NCBI RefSeq assembly: GCF_003813905.1
Contig: NZ_RPFJ01000002.1
Location: forward strand, 372,001-436,000
Source of the DNA: Aureibaculum marinum
Lineage (GTDB): Bacteria; Bacteroidota; Bacteroidia; Flavobacteriales; Flavobacteriaceae
Reading direction: 5' to 3'
Length of the DNA: 64,000 nucleotides
Translations under genes and position numbers: made by a program
Shown: positions 39,355-47,206 of the stretch, piece after piece
Numbering within the stretch: the stretch's first letter is position 1
Layout: the number at the start of each line of letters is the position of its first letter
The notes under the pieces: model-generated
The model's database searches: none
What the model saw: only the letters and a program-made list of their open reading frames with translations
What the model was told of the DNA's origin: nothing

Positions 39355-40107
39355 TTAACAATCCTTTAAAATTGTTTTTGGGTACTTAACTTCCGTTAGA
39401 AATAAACCTTTTGCTGGTGCAGAAAATCCAGCTTCACTTCTATCTTGACTATTAAGAATTTTTATAAAGCCTTCGATGGTATTTTTACCTGTACCTACTT
39501 CTATTAAGGTACCTACAATAGCTCTTACCATATTTCTTAAAAATCGATCTGCTGTTATGTAAAATATTAGTTGATTCTCTTTTTGCTCCCATTTCGCCTC
39601 TGATATTTTACAATTATAAGTTCTAACATCTGTTTTTGATTTAGAAAAGCATTTAAAGTTAGTATACGTTAAAAGTATAGAGGCCGCTTGGTTCATCTTA
39701 TTCACATCAAGTTGTTTTTGATATAATTGCCAAGTAGTATCCAAAAGAAAAGGATTTCTGCCCAACCAAATTCTATATTGATAACTTCTACTAACAGCAT
39801 CGAATCTAGCATGAGCATTATCATTAACTAAAAAAATACGATTCACAACAATATCATCAGGCAAAAATGCATTTACTTTCTTTGTAATATAGTTTTCATC
39901 TAAACTTATCGGAACATCAAAATGAGCAAACAGCTGTAATGCGTGTACTCCAGCATCTGTTCTACCTGCACCAACCAAATTAACTTCAATTCTTAATAGC
40001 GTTGAAAGGGCTTTTACCACAGTTTCTTGAACTGAAATTGCATTTGGTTGAGTTTGCCAACCATGATACTTTTTACCATTATAAGAAAGTTCTATAAAAT
40101 ACCTCAA
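39355..40107 (-). CDS. truA: tRNA pseudouridine synthase A
   Basis: Makes pseudouridine 38-40 in the tRNA anticodon stem. The start is TTG at 40107, because RYFIELSYNGKKYHGWQ is the usual N-terminus and no ATG lies upstream. Catalytic Asp51 is in GAGRTDAGVHA. The RNA-binding part has RFDAVSRSYQYRIW and the C-terminal block FLRNMVRAIVGTLIEVGTGK. The length of 250 residues is normal. Its promoter lies just upstream, and the ABC exporter probably shares the transcript. Confidence 0.95.
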   Translation of the reverse strand: MRYFIELSYNGKKYHGWQTQPNAISVQETVVKALSTLLRIEVNLVGAGRTDAGVHALQLFAHFDVPISLDENYITKKVNAFLPDDIVVNRIFLVNDNAHARFDAVSRSYQYRIWLGRNPFLLDTTWQLYQKQLDVNKMNQAASILLTYTNFKCFSKSKTDVRTYNCKISEAKWEQKENQLIFYITADRFLRNMVRAIVGTLIEVGTGKNTIEGFIKILNSQDRSEAGFSAPAKGLFLTEVKYPKTILKDC

Positions 40108-40129
40108 AAATTCTTTTTTTTTGAAAAAG

Positions 40130-40163
40130 CAAAGATAGGTATTCCTTCTTTTAAGAAGGCAAA
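40130..40163 (-). promoter_or_regulatory. truA promoter with interrupted palindrome
   Basis: On the minus strand TTTG (40160-40163) and a perfect TATCTTTG (40130-40137) are 22 bases apart, and the TTG start follows 22 bases later. Between them CCTTCTT (40144-40150) and AAGAAGG (40153-40159) are inverted copies, which could be an operator or a short hairpin. Confidence 0.5.
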
Positions 40164-40230
40164 TTTACAGAAAATGACATTAAAAAGTCTATAACAAGCA
40201 ATTATAAGTTTCATATTAATTGGTATTACG

Positions 40231-40238
40231 TATTTTTG
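40231..40238 (+). promoter_or_regulatory. -7 promoter box of YfcE-type gene
   Basis: A perfect TATTTTTG lies 67 bases before the ATG at 40306. No clear -33 box is found 20 bases upstream. Confidence 0.4.
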
Positions 40239-40305
40239 AAATCGGATTTTGGAGTATTTATAAAAAAACAACACTCTAATAAAACTTAAGATTTATAAAA
40301 TTATA

Positions 40306-40803
40306 ATGAAAAAAATACTTTTACTTTCTGATACTCACAGCTACATAGATGATCAAATTTTAAAATTTGTAAAACAGGCTGATGAAGTGTGGCATGCTGG
40401 AGACATTGGTAATGTAAAAGTAACTGATACCATTAAAAATTTAAAACCCCTTAGAGCTGTTTATGGAAATATTGACAATGCTGAAATTAGAAAAGAATTT
40501 CCTTTAGACAATAGGTTCAATGTAGAAAACATCGAAGTTTGGATTACCCATATTGGAGGATATCCTAACCGATACAATTCGAGAATTAAAGAAGAAATTA
40601 AAAAAAAACCACCAAAAATCTTTATTTCTGGACATTCTCATATTTTAAAGGTTATGAATGATAAAAAATTAAACCTTTTACATTTTAATCCAGGAGCTGC
40701 AGGTAAACATGGTTTTCATCAAATTAGAACCATGCTACGCTTTCAAATAGACGACTCAAAAATTGAAAATTTAGAAGTTATAGAATTAGGAAAAAGAACT
40801 TAA
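40306..40803 (+). CDS. YfcE/MJ0936-type metallophosphoesterase
   Basis: 165-residue small metal-dependent phosphodiesterase. The metal-binding blocks are all present: SDTHS, HAGDIGN, YGNIDN, THIGGYP, SGHSHI and the C-terminal NPGAAGKHG. YfcE-type enzymes hydrolyse phosphodiesters such as model substrates; the natural substrate is unknown. It stands alone, divergent from truA and ending 6 bases from the histidine kinase gene on the other strand. Confidence 0.9.
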   Translation: MKKILLLSDTHSYIDDQILKFVKQADEVWHAGDIGNVKVTDTIKNLKPLRAVYGNIDNAEIRKEFPLDNRFNVENIEVWITHIGGYPNRYNSRIKEEIKKKPPKIFISGHSHILKVMNDKKLNLLHFNPGAAGKHGFHQIRTMLRFQIDDSKIENLEVIELGKRT

Positions 40804-40809
40804 GTAAAG

Positions 40810-42603
40810 TTAACTGTTTCCATTCTCTTTAGGTTGAATTGGCACTAATATAAAAACACTGGTACCTTTTCCTTTGGAGGAAACCACATTAAACAACCCT
40901 TTCATCACTTTAACTCTTGCGTTTATGTGACTTAGGCCTAACCCATCTTTATTTTTTATTGTTCTGATATCAAATCCTACACCATCATCACTCAATCGTA
41001 TACTTAACTTATTATCTTCCCTATGCACTAACATAATAGTAGCATTTGTGGCTTTACTATGTTTTAAAATATTATTGATTAACTCTTCAATAATGTTATA
41101 AATTTTAATCTCGAAATCCGGATCGTATCTTATTATATTTTTATCATCACTTTGTAAAGTAATTTTGGAATTGGAATATTTTTGACATATATCATGGACT
41201 GCAAAAGCCAATCCAAATTTTAAAAGAACTGAAGAAATTAATTCATGTGACAAATCTCTTATTTTGACAGAAGCCTCATTAACAATACTTTGTGCTTTTG
41301 AAATTTCTTGAGGAACATTGGTTTTTAGTTGTGATTTGGTTGCTTGTAAATGTAAATTCGCAGATGACAATAACGCACTCACACTATTATGCAAAATTTC
41401 AGAAATTGTTTTTCTTTCTTTTTCTTTGGCATCAATGGTTGCATTAATTATCCTTGTCTGGGTCTCATTTTCTAATTGCTCGATTTTACTTTTTTGTTTT
41501 AATCTATAATTTCTATAATAAATATAACCTAAAACAATAAAAGCAAGTAAGGCTAATGCTGAGCCATAAAATAAAATTTGAGCTCTTAAACGTAATGATT
41601 TTTCTTCTTCTATTTTTTGTCCTTGTTTTGCTGCATTGTATTTAGCTTCTATCTCAGAAATATTCTCAGCTACATTGGCTTCATTAATAGTATTAGTTAA
41701 ATTTGTTGCTTGCTCTAAATATTTATATGCCTTTTCATAATCTCCTAATTCTTCATTAGTATATGCTAAATTATAAAGTGCATACTCCTTAACCTTTATT
41801 GCTCGTTCAGAATTTAATTCTTTTACTGCTTGATATGCTTCAAAGTAATTCTCTTTAGCTAATTGAAACTGCTCTTTTTCATAATAAACACCTCCTAAAT
41901 TCATAATAGCAGTTGCTAGACCTACAGTATCTTTTTGTTTCTCTTTAATAGAAAATGACTTTTGATAATAATCTTCAGCTAATTGCAAATTAGACAAGCT
42001 TGCTATAATTCCTAAATTATTATAGCTAAATGAAATATAATTTTCAGTTTTATCATTAACAGGGTAACTTAACATTTTAGTAAAGTAATAGACTGCACTA
42101 TCATTCTTTTTTTTATTGTAATAATTTTTACCTAAAGACAAATAAGCATCTAAAATTGTAGTAGTATCATTTAGAAGTAACGAGCTTTCTAAAACGTTTT
42201 TATAATAATAAATAGATTTATTATAATTATCTGCCTCTCTAAACATAAAAGCTAGATACTTAGCATATTGTAGATGCAAAAATCTATATTGAGGCATATC
42301 ACTCAATTCAGTAAACCCTTTTAAAAGTAGACTTAAAGATTCTTTGTGCTGATCAGTTTCATAATAAAGTCTAGCTTTTAAAAAATTAACTTTCAATCTA
42401 TTTAAATCTGATTTAAAATAGATTAAATTATTTTCTAAATTTATAATATTATTATAGGCAAGTTCATACTCTTTATTCTGCAGGTTAGTTTCTATAAGCT
42501 TTTCAAGAGTATCTTTTTGGGCGTTCACATAAAGACTGCTTAACATATAACAAATGAAAAGCACTACTTTAAGTCTAACTCTATTAGGTTGAAGATTTAA
42601 CAT
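40810..42603 (-). CDS. TPR-containing sensor histidine kinase (HisKA_3-like)
   Basis: 597 residues: signal peptide (1-28), about seven TPR repeats outside the membrane (to about 330), one membrane helix at 343-363, a coiled coil, the dimerisation helix with His405 (EILHNSVSALL), and an ATPase domain (ELINNILKHSKA, SDDGVGFDIRT, GLGLSHINARV). The phospho-acceptor is followed by Asn where the usual motif in this group is HD; His itself is kept. The regulator gene lies 41 bases upstream on the same strand, so they form a two-component pair. The signal is unknown. Confidence 0.88.
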   Translation of the reverse strand: MLNLQPNRVRLKVVLFICYMLSSLYVNAQKDTLEKLIETNLQNKEYELAYNNIINLENNLIYFKSDLNRLKVNFLKARLYYETDQHKESLSLLLKGFTELSDMPQYRFLHLQYAKYLAFMFREADNYNKSIYYYKNVLESSLLLNDTTTILDAYLSLGKNYYNKKKNDSAVYYFTKMLSYPVNDKTENYISFSYNNLGIIASLSNLQLAEDYYQKSFSIKEKQKDTVGLATAIMNLGGVYYEKEQFQLAKENYFEAYQAVKELNSERAIKVKEYALYNLAYTNEELGDYEKAYKYLEQATNLTNTINEANVAENISEIEAKYNAAKQGQKIEEEKSLRLRAQILFYGSALALLAFIVLGYIYYRNYRLKQKSKIEQLENETQTRIINATIDAKEKERKTISEILHNSVSALLSSANLHLQATKSQLKTNVPQEISKAQSIVNEASVKIRDLSHELISSVLLKFGLAFAVHDICQKYSNSKITLQSDDKNIIRYDPDFEIKIYNIIEELINNILKHSKATNATIMLVHREDNKLSIRLSDDGVGFDIRTIKNKDGLGLSHINARVKVMKGLFNVVSSKGKGTSVFILVPIQPKENGNS

Positions 42604-42644
42604 TATTGCTTAAGCTTTATGAGCAAGCCAAAGTAGTTAAACTA

Positions 42645-43331
42645 CTAAACGATTTCGTTTTTCATGGCAAAAATAGCTAAGCCCACAGTATTTTTTACAT
42701 TAACTTTTTTAATCAAGTTTTTACGATGTGTTTCAACCGTACTTTCACTAATACCTAAAGCTTCTCCAATTTCTCTAGTAGTATATTGTTGGGCAATAAG
42801 TTTTAATATTTGATATTCTCTTCTAGTTAAAGAATTAATTAATACACCTTCAGGATTATCGGTACTATGCATAGGTTTACCCATAAGGGTTTTCATCATT
42901 TTTTCTTTAACTTCATCACTAAAATACTGTTCACCTTTATACACTTGTTTGATAGCTCTGACTATATGTTCACCTGCAGACTTTTTAGGTACAAAGCCCA
43001 TCGCCCCCATTCCTAAGACCTCTTTAATAAGTTTTATATCATCATAACTAGACAGAATAATAATTTTAGGAACATCATCCATACTTTGGAATTTCTTTAA
43101 AACTTCCAAACCGTCTAAAATAGGCATATTAATGTCTAACACTAAAACATCAGCAGAATTTTCTTCAAACCAATCAATAACTTGTTGACCATTTAAAGAA
43201 TAACCAACAACGTCAATATCTCGTTCTAAACCAAGCACTGCCATAACACCATCAATTAATATTTGGTGATCATCTGCAATATGAACAGTAATTTTATCGT
43301 TCAAAAATTCTTTTAAATCCTCATTAACCAT
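42645..43331 (-). CDS. NarL/LuxR-family response regulator
   Basis: 228 residues. The receiver domain has the acidic pocket at IADDHQILI, the phospho-acceptor Asp66 in VLVLDINMP, the SSYDD threonine/serine position and Lys in VPKKSAG. The C-terminal LuxR-type helix-turn-helix has SLTRREYQILKLIAQQYTTREIGEALGISESTVETHRKNL. It belongs to the same transcript as the TPR kinase, which follows after 41 bases. Target genes are unknown; the divergent small protein gene further right is one possibility. Confidence 0.93.
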   Translation of the reverse strand: MVNEDLKEFLNDKITVHIADDHQILIDGVMAVLGLERDIDVVGYSLNGQQVIDWFEENSADVLVLDINMPILDGLEVLKKFQSMDDVPKIIILSSYDDIKLIKEVLGMGAMGFVPKKSAGEHIVRAIKQVYKGEQYFSDEVKEKMMKTLMGKPMHSTDNPEGVLINSLTRREYQILKLIAQQYTTREIGEALGISESTVETHRKNLIKKVNVKNTVGLAIFAMKNEIV

Positions 43332-43410
43332 ACTTCAAAAGGGCATTTATAGTTATAATAGTAAACTAAATAACTTGCTTTATATTGTGTTGTAGGTCAG
43401 ATAATATCAA

Positions 43411-43440
43411 AAAAAAATCCGAAGTGTTATCTTCGGATTT
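43411..43440 (-). terminator. Intrinsic terminator after small secreted protein
   Basis: On the minus strand AAATCCGAAG and CTTCGGATTT pair around a 6-base loop, followed by a T run. It separates the small secreted protein from the response regulator. Confidence 0.88.
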
Positions 43441-43461
43441 AGAATGCTGATTTTCAACAGA

Positions 43462-43848
43462 TTACTCCATTAGTTTTTTCGGTTTCCCATTTCTAACCCG
43501 TCTAGAAAAAACCACTTCATCTACTGACGCTACATCAAAATTACTTTCAAAATAACTGTTGAAATCGACACCTTTTGTAGTAAAGATCACTGTATGGGTA
43601 GACATTTTATTAGAAAAACCATTTTCAATCAAATTGATATGGGTTAAATTTCCTTTGGCATTGGTAGTAACTATAGTATTTGCATTCACAGTAAATGTAA
43701 TAGTATAACTACCATCTAATGCTTTAATTACAGGATATGATTGTAATAAGGTTCCATCAATGTCTTTTAAAATGGTTGTGTTTTTTGTGCTGCTGGTAAA
43801 CGATGTTAATACCAAAACAGCACTCAATGCGAGTACTAATTTTCTCAT
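43462..43848 (-). CDS. Small secreted protein of unknown function
   Basis: 128 residues, with a signal peptide to about residue 20 (VLTSFTSS) and no lipobox. The mature part is beta-rich and contains LDGSYTITFTVNANTIVTTNAKGNLTHINL and SVDEVVFSRRVRNGK. It looks like a short extracellular domain with no known family. It has its own terminator and lies upstream of the regulator gene on the same strand, so it may belong to the same signalling locus, though it is probably transcribed alone. Confidence 0.72.
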   Translation of the reverse strand: MRKLVLALSAVLVLTSFTSSTKNTTILKDIDGTLLQSYPVIKALDGSYTITFTVNANTIVTTNAKGNLTHINLIENGFSNKMSTHTVIFTTKGVDFNSYFESNFDVASVDEVVFSRRVRNGKPKKLME

Positions 43849-44148
43849 AAAAAGGGGATTTAGAGTTATTAAATAATTAATGTCAAATTCTAATTTACAC
43901 CCAATAAAAAAAACTTATATTGCATATAGTGAAATTAGGTATTTACAAAACTACCCAGAAACCACTATTTTTTTTATTAAATATAAAATTTGACGTTCTA
44001 CTTTTGTAATATAGTAAAAAATTGTTAATAAACAAATCTATAACTGTTAACAACTCAGACCAAAACTATTTCAATACACTGAAATACAAATACTTAAAAC
44101 ACACACTAAAAAACTCAATCTAATAAAGCACACAAACTAAATAATCAC
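43849..44148. other. Non-coding spacer, left part
   Basis: No credible gene on either strand. A perfect TACTTTTG at 43999-44006 on the plus strand could drive a transcript that runs into the RNA candidate on the right. Otherwise I see nothing in this part. Confidence 0.55.
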
Positions 44149-44330
44149 TATATTAGCACCTGAGAAAAGATAACTCCTATTTTAAAATGGCGAGTGGTTT
44201 TAACGCCCTCTCCTTTCTCCCCCTTTCTTTTCTCCCTTATTACAAGGAGTATTATATATAAGTGTTTAGCGACAACAAAATACTCCACCCAATACAGTCA
44301 TACCAAAAGTATGGCTGTTTTTTTTTATAA
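44149..44330 (+). ncRNA. Candidate structured small RNA
   Basis: No gene reads rightwards here, yet a strong rightward terminator stands at 44294-44326, so a non-coding transcript must end there. A near-consensus -7 box TATATTAG (44149-44156) would start RNA at about 44162. The 9 bases GAGAAAAGA (44162-44170) pair perfectly with TCTTTTCTC (44226-44234). Inside is GGCG/CGCC (44189-44192, 44204-44207), and GGAGTATT (44246-44253) pairs with AATACTCC (44279-44286). A C-rich pyrimidine tract (44207-44235) stands out from its AT-rich surroundings. A closing stem with an inner hairpin resembles 6S-type RNA, but identity is not shown. Confidence 0.5.
44294..44326 (+). terminator. Rightward intrinsic terminator without a coding gene
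   Basis: ACAGTCATAC and GTATGGCTGT pair (one G-T pair) around CAAAA and are followed by a run of nine T. No rightward gene lies upstream for more than 3 kb, so it must serve the non-coding transcript. Confidence 0.85.
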
Positions 44331-44360
44331 AAAAAGCTCATCGTTTCCGATGAGCTTTTC
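44328..44360 (-). terminator. Leftward intrinsic terminator after DUF4293 gene
   Basis: AAAAAGCTCATCG and CGATGAGCTTTT form a perfect stem with a 4-base loop. On the minus strand it is followed by T-rich sequence, 26 bases after the stop of the DUF4293 gene. It stands back to back with the rightward terminator. Confidence 0.88.
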
Positions 44361-44385
44361 GCACAATATAACTAAGATGTTAGGT

Positions 44386-44820
44386 TTATCTCAATCTATC
44401 CACAGATTTTACAAGATCTTCATCCTTTTTAATAGCTTTATTTGCAATGGCTAGCAAAAAAACTACGACAATTGGTAAAAAGACCCCAATACCCTTCTCA
44501 GAAATTTGACTTTCTCCAGATAAAATTAGCAGATAATAAATCAATATACCTAATAAAATAAAATTTACAAGAATGTTTAAACGATTTAAAACAAACTGAT
44601 TTTTTCTTTTCTTAAACATAAAAACACTTACAATACTCATTATTCCTGAAACAATAAATAAAATAGGTATTATTTTTAATATAAGATTATTTTCATTTAG
44701 CAAACTAAGTGCATAATAAGTATTACCAGCTTCATTTGCCCACAGGTCAAATACTTGTATGAGTCCGACAGAGCAAATAGATGCCAAAAGCAAATACAAA
44801 GATTGAATACGTTGAATCAT
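44386..44820 (-). CDS. DUF4293 membrane protein
   Basis: 144 residues, with four hydrophobic helices and short loops, starting MIQRIQSLYLLLASICSV. This opening (IQRIQSLYLLLA) and the FKKRKNQFVLNRLNILVNFILLG loop are the marks of DUF4293, a family almost restricted to Bacteroidota and typically divergent from or next to rho, as here. Its function is unknown. It has its own promoter (TATTTTTG on the minus strand, 44844-44851) and terminator. Confidence 0.88.
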   Translation of the reverse strand: MIQRIQSLYLLLASICSVGLIQVFDLWANEAGNTYYALSLLNENNLILKIIPILFIVSGIMSIVSVFMFKKRKNQFVLNRLNILVNFILLGILIYYLLILSGESQISEKGIGVFLPIVVVFLLAIANKAIKKDEDLVKSVDRLR

Positions 44821-44843
44821 GTGTTTAAATTAAAATAACTTTG

Positions 44844-44851
44844 CAAAAATA
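44844..44851 (-). promoter_or_regulatory. -7 promoter box of DUF4293 gene
   Basis: On the minus strand a perfect TATTTTTG lies 23 bases before the ATG at 44820. Confidence 0.5.
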
Positions 44852-44885
44852 AGTTAAACTTTTTAAGAAATAAACTTATATATAA

Positions 44886-44965
44886 AATTTAATTTGTATA
44901 ATTGCACCACAAATACCATAATATTGTAGATTTTCTTCTTTTTACAATATTTTACAAATTAAATT
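44886..44965. promoter_or_regulatory. Nested inverted repeats upstream of rho
   Basis: An outer perfect 13-base inverted repeat (AATTTAATTTGTA at 44886-44898, TACAAATTAAATT at 44953-44965) encloses an inner 9-base one (AATATTGTA at 44920-44928, TACAATATT at 44943-44951). A possible rho promoter, TTTG (44893-44896) and TAATATTG (44919-44926), uses one arm of each repeat. The element could be an operator pair, an RNA fold in the rho leader or both. Confidence 0.5.
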
Positions 44966-45042
44966 ATATCATACAATTTATTTTACAACTTTCAGTTAAT
45001 AGGATACCCTCCTTATATTAATTAAAATCACATTAATACTCA

Positions 45043-46698
45043 ATGTTTGAAATAGAATCATTAAAAGAAAAGAAACTACCTGAATTACAGGAAATTGCTG
45101 AAAAACTAGGTGTCCCGAAGTATCGTCAACTAAAAAAACTAGATTTAGTTTATCAAATTTTAGATGTACAAGCTTCCAAACCATTACCAGAAGAACCAAA
45201 GAAGGAACGTAAACCAGCTAAAAAAACACCTCGAAAGAGAATTAGCAAACCTACTTCTAACACTCCCACACCAACTTCTGTACCAGAGCCTACTCCTAAA
45301 CCTAAACAGAATACAGCAATTAAAGAAACAGCCAAAGAACAGCCTTCTAAACAGACAGACAACTCAACAAAGTCTGAACCTAAACAACCTCATAAAAAGG
45401 TTGAAAAAGAAGAAGCTCCAAAAGAAAACAAACAAAAAGAAAATAACAATTCTAAAAACCATAGAAATTCTCGCAAAGAGCATAATCAAAATGGTTCAAG
45501 AGACAGGAACACAAACAAACAAAACAAATCTCAACCTGGCTCCAACAGAAGACAAGGGAAATATAGAGATCCTGATTTTGAATTTGATGGTATAATTGAA
45601 AGTGAAGGTGTACTAGAAATTATGCAAGATGGTTACGGTTTTTTACGTTCATCTGATTATAATTATCTTTCTTCTCCAGACGATATTTATGTTTCACAAT
45701 CTCAAATAAAATTATTTGGACTAAAAACAGGTGATACGGTAAGAGGTATTGTTAGACCTCCAAAAGAAGGAGAAAAATACTTCCCTTTAATTAGAGTATC
45801 TTTAATTAATGGTCTAAATCCTAGTATTGTTAGAGATAGAGTGGCATTTGAACATTTAACACCTTTATTTCCAAATGAAAAATTTAATCTTGCAGAAAAA
45901 GGCAGTTCAACTTCTACAAGAATAATCGATTTATTTTCTCCTATTGGTAAAGGTCAAAGAGGTATGATTGTCTCTCAGCCTAAAACGGGTAAAACAATGT
46001 TATTAAAGGATATAGCTAATGCTATTGCCGCAAATCATCCTGAAGTTTACCAAATTGTATTGTTAATTGATGAAAGACCTGAAGAAGTTACTGACATGCA
46101 ACGTAACGTAAAAGGAGAGGTGGTTGCTTCTACTTTTGACGAACCAGCAGAAAAACATGTACGTGTTGCAAACATTGTATTAGACAAAGCAAAAAGATTA
46201 GTAGAATGTGGACATGATGTGGTTGTATTGTTAGATTCTATTACACGTTTGGCAAGAGCTTATAACACCGTTGCACCTGCTTCTGGCAAAATATTATCTG
46301 GTGGTATCGATGCCAATGCACTTCATAAACCAAAACGTTTTTTTGGTGCTGCTAGAAAAATAGAAAATGGTGGTTCTTTAACTATTATTGCTACCGCTTT
46401 AACAGATACCGGTTCTAAAATGGACGAGGTTATTTTTGAAGAGTTTAAGGGTACTGGTAATATGGAATTACAATTGGATAGAAATATTGCTAATCGTAGA
46501 ATTTACCCAGCCGTTGACTTAGTTAAATCGAGTACACGTAGAGACGACTTACTATTAGATGAAAAAACAGTACAACGTATGTGGGTTATGCGTAAATATT
46601 TAGCAGATATGAATCCTATAGAAGCTATGGAATTTATAAGCGAAAAAATTAAATTTTCTAAAAATAATGAAGAGTTTTTAATTTCAATGAACGGATAA
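45043..46698 (+). CDS. rho: Transcription termination factor Rho
   Basis: RNA-dependent hexameric helicase that ends transcription. The 551 residues include an N-terminal Rho_N helix bundle ([34 protein letters not shown]), then an insert of about 120 residues rich in Lys, Pro, Asn and Gln (about 45-170) as in other Bacteroidota. The cold-shock RNA-binding domain follows ([22 protein letters not shown]), then the ATPase core with Walker A P313-K-T-G-K-T318, [13 protein letters not shown], and [11 protein letters not shown]. It ends 73 bases before a terminator. The insert can bind RNA or aid condensation in related species; that is general family knowledge. Confidence 0.98.
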   Translation: MFEIESLKEKKLPELQEIAEKLGVPKYRQLKKLDLVYQILDVQASKPLPEEPKKERKPAKKTPRKRISKPTSNTPTPTSVPEPTPKPKQNTAIKETAKEQPSKQTDNSTKSEPKQPHKKVEKEEAPKENKQKENNNSKNHRNSRKEHNQNGSRDRNTNKQNKSQPGSNRRQGKYRDPDFEFDGIIESEGVLEIMQDGYGFLRSSDYNYLSSPDDIYVSQSQIKLFGLKTGDTVRGIVRPPKEGEKYFPLIRVSLINGLNPSIVRDRVAFEHLTPLFPNEKFNLAEKGSSTSTRIIDLFSPIGKGQRGMIVSQPKTGKTMLLKDIANAIAANHPEVYQIVLLIDERPEEVTDMQRNVKGEVVASTFDEPAEKHVRVANIVLDKAKRLVECGHDVVVLLDSITRLARAYNTVAPASGKILSGGIDANALHKPKRFFGAARKIENGGSLTIIATALTDTGSKMDEVIFEEFKGTGNMELQLDRNIANRRIYPAVDLVKSSTRRDDLLLDEKTVQRMWVMRKYLADMNPIEAMEFISEKIKFSKNNEEFLISMNG

Positions 46699-46771
46699 AT
46701 TATAGCAAATAATAAGTTTATTTGGTAATTAACAATTCTTAATTACAGAATATAATTAACTCAAATAATTG

Positions 46772-46805
46772 AGAGTCAAGTGTTTTTAACTTGACTCTTT
46801 TTTTT
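46772..46805 (+). terminator. Intrinsic terminator after rho
   Basis: AGAGTCAAG and CTTGACTCT form a perfect 9-pair stem with a 9-base loop and a long T run. Confidence 0.9.
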
Positions 46806-46840
46806 ATCAAAAATAGTTTTTTTTAAAATTAAATTATACG

Positions 46841-46848
46841 TATCTTTG
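46841..46848 (+). promoter_or_regulatory. -7 promoter box of tRNA-Met
   Basis: A perfect TATCTTTG ends 10 bases before the first base of the tRNA. Confidence 0.65.
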
Positions 46849-46858
46849 CCGTCCATAT

Positions 46859-46931
<73 letters not shown>

Positions 46932-46933
46932 CT

Positions 46934-46969
46934 ACAAAAAAAGCTTTCAAGAATTTGAAAGCTTTTTTT
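46934..46969 (+). terminator. Intrinsic terminator after tRNA-Met
   Basis: AAGCTTTCAA and TTGAAAGCTT pair around GAAT with A and T runs on the two sides. It ends the tRNA transcript and could also work leftwards. Confidence 0.85.
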
Positions 46970-47206
46970 ATTTTCAATATTCTACAGTGTATTTCTATTT
47001 AATCACAAATTAAAACTTCGTTTTTATAGAAAACAATTCTTTTTAAAAAAACAACTTTTTTGTTTTTAGAATTTAACAAAACAATTTACTCAAAAACCCA
47101 CATCAACAAAACATTATTAATCCTAAATTGAAGGCTAAAATACCCTTTATAATGACCAATATTTCTTAAATTGCATGCTATAATTTTTTTCTTAAAAATC
47201 AAAACC

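Noticed and set aside
44194-44454. Rightward 86-codon open frame
   Set aside because: It runs through two back-to-back terminators and into the end of the DUF4293 gene on the other strand, has no family features and starts with GTG. The region is better explained as an RNA plus terminators.
45164-45595. 143-codon open frame inside rho
   Set aside because: It is a frame-shifted reading of the Lys/Asn-rich insert of rho. The biased base composition keeps the frame open; no start context or family.
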